Source: Candidatus Nitrosopumilus sp. (GTDB lineage Archaea; Thermoproteota; Nitrososphaeria; Nitrososphaerales; Nitrosopumilaceae). Taken from it: a DNA stretch of 43,252 nucleotides. The stretch lies in the NCBI GenBank assembly GCA_028279625.1, contig JANQNM010000079.1:1-43252 (forward strand). Direction: 5' to 3'. The notes beneath the pieces are model-generated. The model was not told the DNA's origin and made no database searches. It saw only the letters and a list, made by a program, of their open reading frames with translations. The position numbers and the translations under genes are program-made. Shown piece by piece: positions 40,579-43,252 of this stretch (position 1 is the first letter of the stretch; every line of letters starts with the position of its first letter).

Positions 40579-41916
40579 CTAGTTTGTAACAATACTATTT
40601 GGTTTGTTTTTTGTGTATTCTATTTTATCAAAAATATCCTCAAAGTATTCTTTTAGGTATTCATCAACAATTGATTTCAAGTCTCCGTAACCTTTGTTGT
40701 CGTTCTCAAGCTTGACTTGCCTTTGCTCTAGGATCTTGATCTTTTCTTCTAGTTGCTTCTTTTCATTGTTCTCTTGTTCTTCTTTCTCTATTGCAGTCTT
40801 CAAACTTAGAGGCTTTCCGCATTTGGTGCAAAGTTTGGCATCATAGGAGTTTGGCAAATCACAAATTTTGCAGATTCTCGGCTTGTTGACCAAATCTTCT
40901 CCTTTGGCACTTGATATTCCATAGTGCTTGAACATGGCCTCCTCAACGTCAGAATTCATCATGTGCTCGTATCTTCCAGGCATCTTTGAACCTGATGACC
41001 ATCCGTATCTCTTCTTTTGTAATGACTCTGTTAGAAACATTCCTGTCTTTGTTGCACCAGTATGGCGGAATAGATTTGGCCAAACTCTTTTGTGGATTTG
41101 TGCAACATCGCAAATTCTCTGCAATCTCTTTCTCATTGCATGATATGACCAAGCTTGTCCAAATTTTTTCTCATCCATTGCAATCCATAGTGGTGATTCA
41201 GGATCAGAATTATTTGGATGCTTGTCAAAGTATGACGCCAAGTCTGGTACACATTCAATTACTCTGACTGGTCTTGGGCCTGTTTTACCATCAACTACAA
41301 TAACTGCTCCTCTGTCATCAAACTTTACATGTTTAATTTGACGACTCAGGATTTCTCCTGGTCTGCAAGCCAAATCTGAAAATGTGTGAACAAATGCTCT
41401 GTCTCTGAGATTCTCGCCACATGCTTTGAGCAATGAGTTCTTTTCAGCTTCTGTGATAAGCATATCTGCAGTAAGATTCTCTCTAGGTTTTCTGATTCTA
41501 ATCCAAGAAGTCTCTGTTGGATCCCCTACTTGTTTTTGGTCCCTTGAACCACGCTTCATCCATCTGTAGAAATTTTTTAGAATTTTTTTGTGGTCTGAAG
41601 TCGTGTTTGTTTCTTGTCCACCTTTGCTGAATTTCTTGTTAAAATTATACACTAATTCTTCAATATCTTCTTTGCCTGTATTTTCCCAATCTTTGTTTAG
41701 CATTCTTGAAAGAGAAAGTAAAGTTACAAGAATCTTTGAGCGTCTTGCATCAGATAATGATTCGTTTACCAAGACACGGTCAAATTTTTTGATTAATCTT
41801 ACATTATTTTCATTCAGGTCTTTTTGCATCAATGCAAAGGTTCTGGTGATGATTCTGTCATAGTTGTACAATCTGATCGAGTTTGAATTTGAGGCTGAAA
41901 TCTGCTGTTTTGACAT
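40579..41916 (-). CDS. Tyrosine recombinase/integrase with zinc ribbon and coiled coil
   Basis: This 445-aa protein has an N-terminal SAM-like core-binding part (about 20-125). The catalytic domain has Arg185 (ACRPGEIL), Lys211 (VDGKTG), box II NLFRHTG (Arg284; the usual first His reads Asn281), and nucleophile Tyr316 (GRYEHM). After residue 345 it has a zinc ribbon (CKIC ... CTKC, Cys 349/352/363/366) and a Glu/Lys coiled coil. This build is typical of thaumarchaeal integrases. The start is only 44 nt from the tRNA-Glu 3' end, the usual place for an integrase at its attachment site. It probably drives integration and excision of the 8.1-42.0 kb element. Confidence 0.93.
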   Translation of the reverse strand: MSKQQISASNSNSIRLYNYDRIITRTFALMQKDLNENNVRLIKKFDRVLVNESLSDARRSKILVTLLSLSRMLNKDWENTGKEDIEELVYNFNKKFSKGGQETNTTSDHKKILKNFYRWMKRGSRDQKQVGDPTETSWIRIRKPRENLTADMLITEAEKNSLLKACGENLRDRAFVHTFSDLACRPGEILSRQIKHVKFDDRGAVIVVDGKTGPRPVRVIECVPDLASYFDKHPNNSDPESPLWIAMDEKKFGQAWSYHAMRKRLQRICDVAQIHKRVWPNLFRHTGATKTGMFLTESLQKKRYGWSSGSKMPGRYEHMMNSDVEEAMFKHYGISSAKGEDLVNKPRICKICDLPNSYDAKLCTKCGKPLSLKTAIEKEEQENNEKKQLEEKIKILEQRQVKLENDNKGYGDLKSIVDEYLKEYFEDIFDKIEYTKNKPNSIVTN

Positions 41917-41960
41917 TCTTGCATATAATAGACAAGGGGGGATTTAAACCAGAATGATAG

Positions 41961-41978
41961 TGCTCCCATCGGGATTTG
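41961..41978. repeat. Putative attR within the tRNA-Glu 3' end
   Basis: TGCTCCCATCGGGATTTG is identical and co-oriented with 8111-8128. Because it sits in the complete tRNA, the element restored the tRNA on insertion. The tRNA 3' end points left into the element, which is the expected geometry. Confidence 0.8.
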
Positions 41979-42035
41979 AACCCGAGTCACTGCCTTGAGA
42001 GGGCAGTATGCTTAACCGGACTACACTATAGGAGC
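41961..42035 (-). tRNA. tRNA-Glu (CTC)
   Basis: The minus strand gives acceptor GCTCCTA/TGGGAGC with one G-T pair, D arm with GGTTAAGC, anticodon stem CTGCC/GGCAG with loop CTCTCAA reading CTC, and T arm CTCGGG TTCAAAT CCCGA. Discriminator A. The tRNA is complete even though its 3' end is used as an integration site. Confidence 0.95.
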
Positions 42036-42103
42036 TTGATAAAAAACAAATCCAATCTCAATTTAAAGGAAATGTTTTGACTTTGCATCGTTTGTAAAAA
42101 TTT

Positions 42104-43030
42104 GTGAGTTTCTTCCTTTATAGAAAATTCACATTATTCAACTATGTGGATATTTACAAACTTATTGAAGAACAGAATTTAAGAAATTTTCCAATTGGAA
42201 TTGGTGGTTGCAAAAATTCTGATCATACTTTTGATTCATGTGGAACAGATATTGTTGTTTTTGATGAAACATCAGTTCCAAATAAGATCCTCAAAATTGA
42301 AAATGATTTTTTTGTAATTCACCATGCATCATTATCTGAAACAAATTCAAAAAAACTCCTGCAATATGACAATCTCCAGATTATTCAAGATGAATCTTGG
42401 GAATTACGTATGTTTTTATCAAAAATCAATGAAAAACGTTCTTCGTTATTTTCAGATTTTGCAAAAAATTGTTTAATTGAATCTCTTTTTTGCTGCCAAA
42501 AAACAAAAGAAGCAATTGAGAATTCAGATGTTTTTGCTCCCTGTTGGCAAAAATGTGCATCATACTATTTGGCAGATGCTATTTCTGCTCTGAATAATCA
42601 AAGACCTAGTCCTTCTCACATGTTAGATATGCTTAGAAAATTTGAAAAGAATTCAGTAAATGAGCATATCTCTGTTGCAACTCAAACAATAGGTATTGAG
42701 AGAGCTATTCCTACTTTGCTTGAACGCATGTTAAAATCTACAATTGGTTTTTCAGATTTGGTTGAAAAAAATAATCATTCCCAAATGATTCAAAAAAAAC
42801 ATGATTACTTTGTAAAAAATTCCATGTTATCTGATTGCTATTTTTACTTGGGATATATCAACAAAGAAAATTTTCTTAGAATCAAAGATACTCTAAATAG
42901 AAAACAAGATCTGTTTCATATCTTAAAGATTGCTTTTGATGTGGGGGCTGACTCAAATGATTTAATACTTCAATCTGAATCTGTAAAAAATTCAGTCAAT
43001 TCCATTCTGAAAATAATTTCCACTAAATAA
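42104..43030 (+). CDS. Hypothetical protein downstream of tRNA-Glu
   Basis: This 308-aa protein starts at GTG 42104. The N-terminal half looks like an alpha/beta domain (DIYKLIEEQNLRNFPIGIGG, GTDIVVFDETSVPNKIL), the rest is helical with several Cys (FCCQKTK, FAPCWQKC). No membrane segment. The family was not recognised, but the calm codon use and location outside the element suggest a conserved host gene; a nucleotidyltransferase-like N-terminal fold is a weak guess. Confidence 0.75.
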   Translation: MSFFLYRKFTLFNYVDIYKLIEEQNLRNFPIGIGGCKNSDHTFDSCGTDIVVFDETSVPNKILKIENDFFVIHHASLSETNSKKLLQYDNLQIIQDESWELRMFLSKINEKRSSLFSDFAKNCLIESLFCCQKTKEAIENSDVFAPCWQKCASYYLADAISALNNQRPSPSHMLDMLRKFEKNSVNEHISVATQTIGIERAIPTLLERMLKSTIGFSDLVEKNNHSQMIQKKHDYFVKNSMLSDCYFYLGYINKENFLRIKDTLNRKQDLFHILKIAFDVGADSNDLILQSESVKNSVNSILKIISTK

Positions 43031-43136
43031 TTTGTTGGAAAAAGTTTAGTACATTTTATTAAGATTCAAAAAGTTTGTAATAATTTTCTACATTCATGTA
43101 CTAACCTTTTAAAACAAGTAATTCTAAATGTACAAT

Positions 43137-43252
43137 ATGTCAGACGCAGCATGCGGTTGTGCAGCACAAGCAGAAAATAATACTGAATGTGATTGCGCAA
43201 TGCAAGGAGAATGTTACTGTGACGCTACATGTGATTGTAAAGCAGATCTTTG
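43137..43252 (+). CDS. Metallothionein-like Cys-rich protein, cut by window end
   Basis: The ATG at 43137 opens MSDAACGCAAQAENN, then ECDCAMQGECYCDATCDCKADL, and reaches the window end without a stop. Eight Cys occur in 38 codons, nearly all as C-x-C pairs. It resembles the peptide at 29404 in spacing. It lies in host DNA outside the proposed element, so similar metal-binding peptides exist on both chromosome and element. A CCTTTTAAAA stretch about 30 nt upstream may be its TATA region. Confidence 0.8.
   Translation, partial: MSDAACGCAAQAENNTECDCAMQGECYCDATCDCKADL

Larger units (their letters stand above)
8111..41978. mobile_element. Putative tRNA-Glu-integrated element, about 33.9 kb
   Basis: Bounded by the 18-bp direct repeats 8111-8128 and 41961-41978, with the integrase gene next to the right end. 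The content is accessory: UspA twice, extra TBP, Vsr, copper export genes, AbrB-type regulator, mini zinc fingers, membrane protein array and unrecognised AT-rich genes. Translation, replication and central-metabolism genes are absent inside and present outside. No capsid, terminase, conjugation or recognised replication gene was found, so it would be a cryptic integrated element. Nested or successive insertions are possible. Confidence 0.72.

Noticed and set aside
8111-41978. Provirus
   Set aside because: No capsid, portal, terminase, packaging ATPase or polymerase could be recognised, so a viral identity is not supported.

Overview
The window looks like a marine, Nitrosopumilus-type ammonia-oxidising archaeon (Thaumarchaeota/Nitrososphaerota). 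It is AT-rich. It carries archaeal ribosomal protein L10e, a tRNA-splicing endonuclease, a TATA-binding protein, DM13 and plastocyanin-like copper proteins, tandem UspA-type proteins and many tiny zinc-finger ORFs. All identifications are by reading motifs; no database search was possible.

Layout. Positions 1-8100 look like chromosomal backbone: a membrane glycosyltransferase, a convergent coiled-coil protein, a CPA2 cation/proton antiporter with an overlapping small partner, tRNA-Gly(GCC), L10e, a tRNA endonuclease-like gene and a stand-alone PLD-like domain. Positions 8111-41978 behave like one integrated mobile element of about 33.9 kb. The last 18 nt of tRNA-Glu(CTC) (41961-41978) recur exactly and in the same orientation at 8111-8128. 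A tyrosine recombinase gene lies directly beside the tRNA, and an 0.8-kb repeat-rich region lies beside the recombinase. From 42104 the sequence returns to ordinary genes and ends inside a metallothionein-like ORF.

Inside the element: (i) 8.3-19.5 kb holds an EEP nuclease, a lone receiver domain, DM13, a variant PII protein overlapping a conserved partner, UspA, a flavodoxin-like reductase, an extra TBP, several tiny zinc proteins and an orphan Vsr endonuclease. (ii) 20.0-23.8 kb is an array of membrane-anchored or secreted proteins. Six gene boundaries there carry the same ATGAAAACTAG sequence, in which the TAG stop of the upstream frame lies inside the ATG-AAA-ACT-AGA (MKTR) start of the next. 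(iii) 24.1-31.5 kb holds a VOC protein, a B12-type radical SAM enzyme and a copper/thiol module: thioredoxin-like protein, YHS protein, CopA ATPase, metallothionein-like peptide, CcdA/DsbD-like protein and UspA. (iv) 31.9-38.2 kb is a very AT-rich block of unrecognised soluble and membrane genes. (v) 38.2-41.9 kb has an AbrB-type antitoxin/regulator, a plastocyanin-like protein, the iteron region and the integrase.

The most novel observations are the stop/start-overlap cassette array, the paired repeat scaffold with different internal iterons beside the integrase, the att-bounded element itself, and a set of unannotated Cys-rich mini-proteins. Several dispersed imperfect repeats (about 98, 40, 37 and 20 bp) occur almost only in gaps inside the element.
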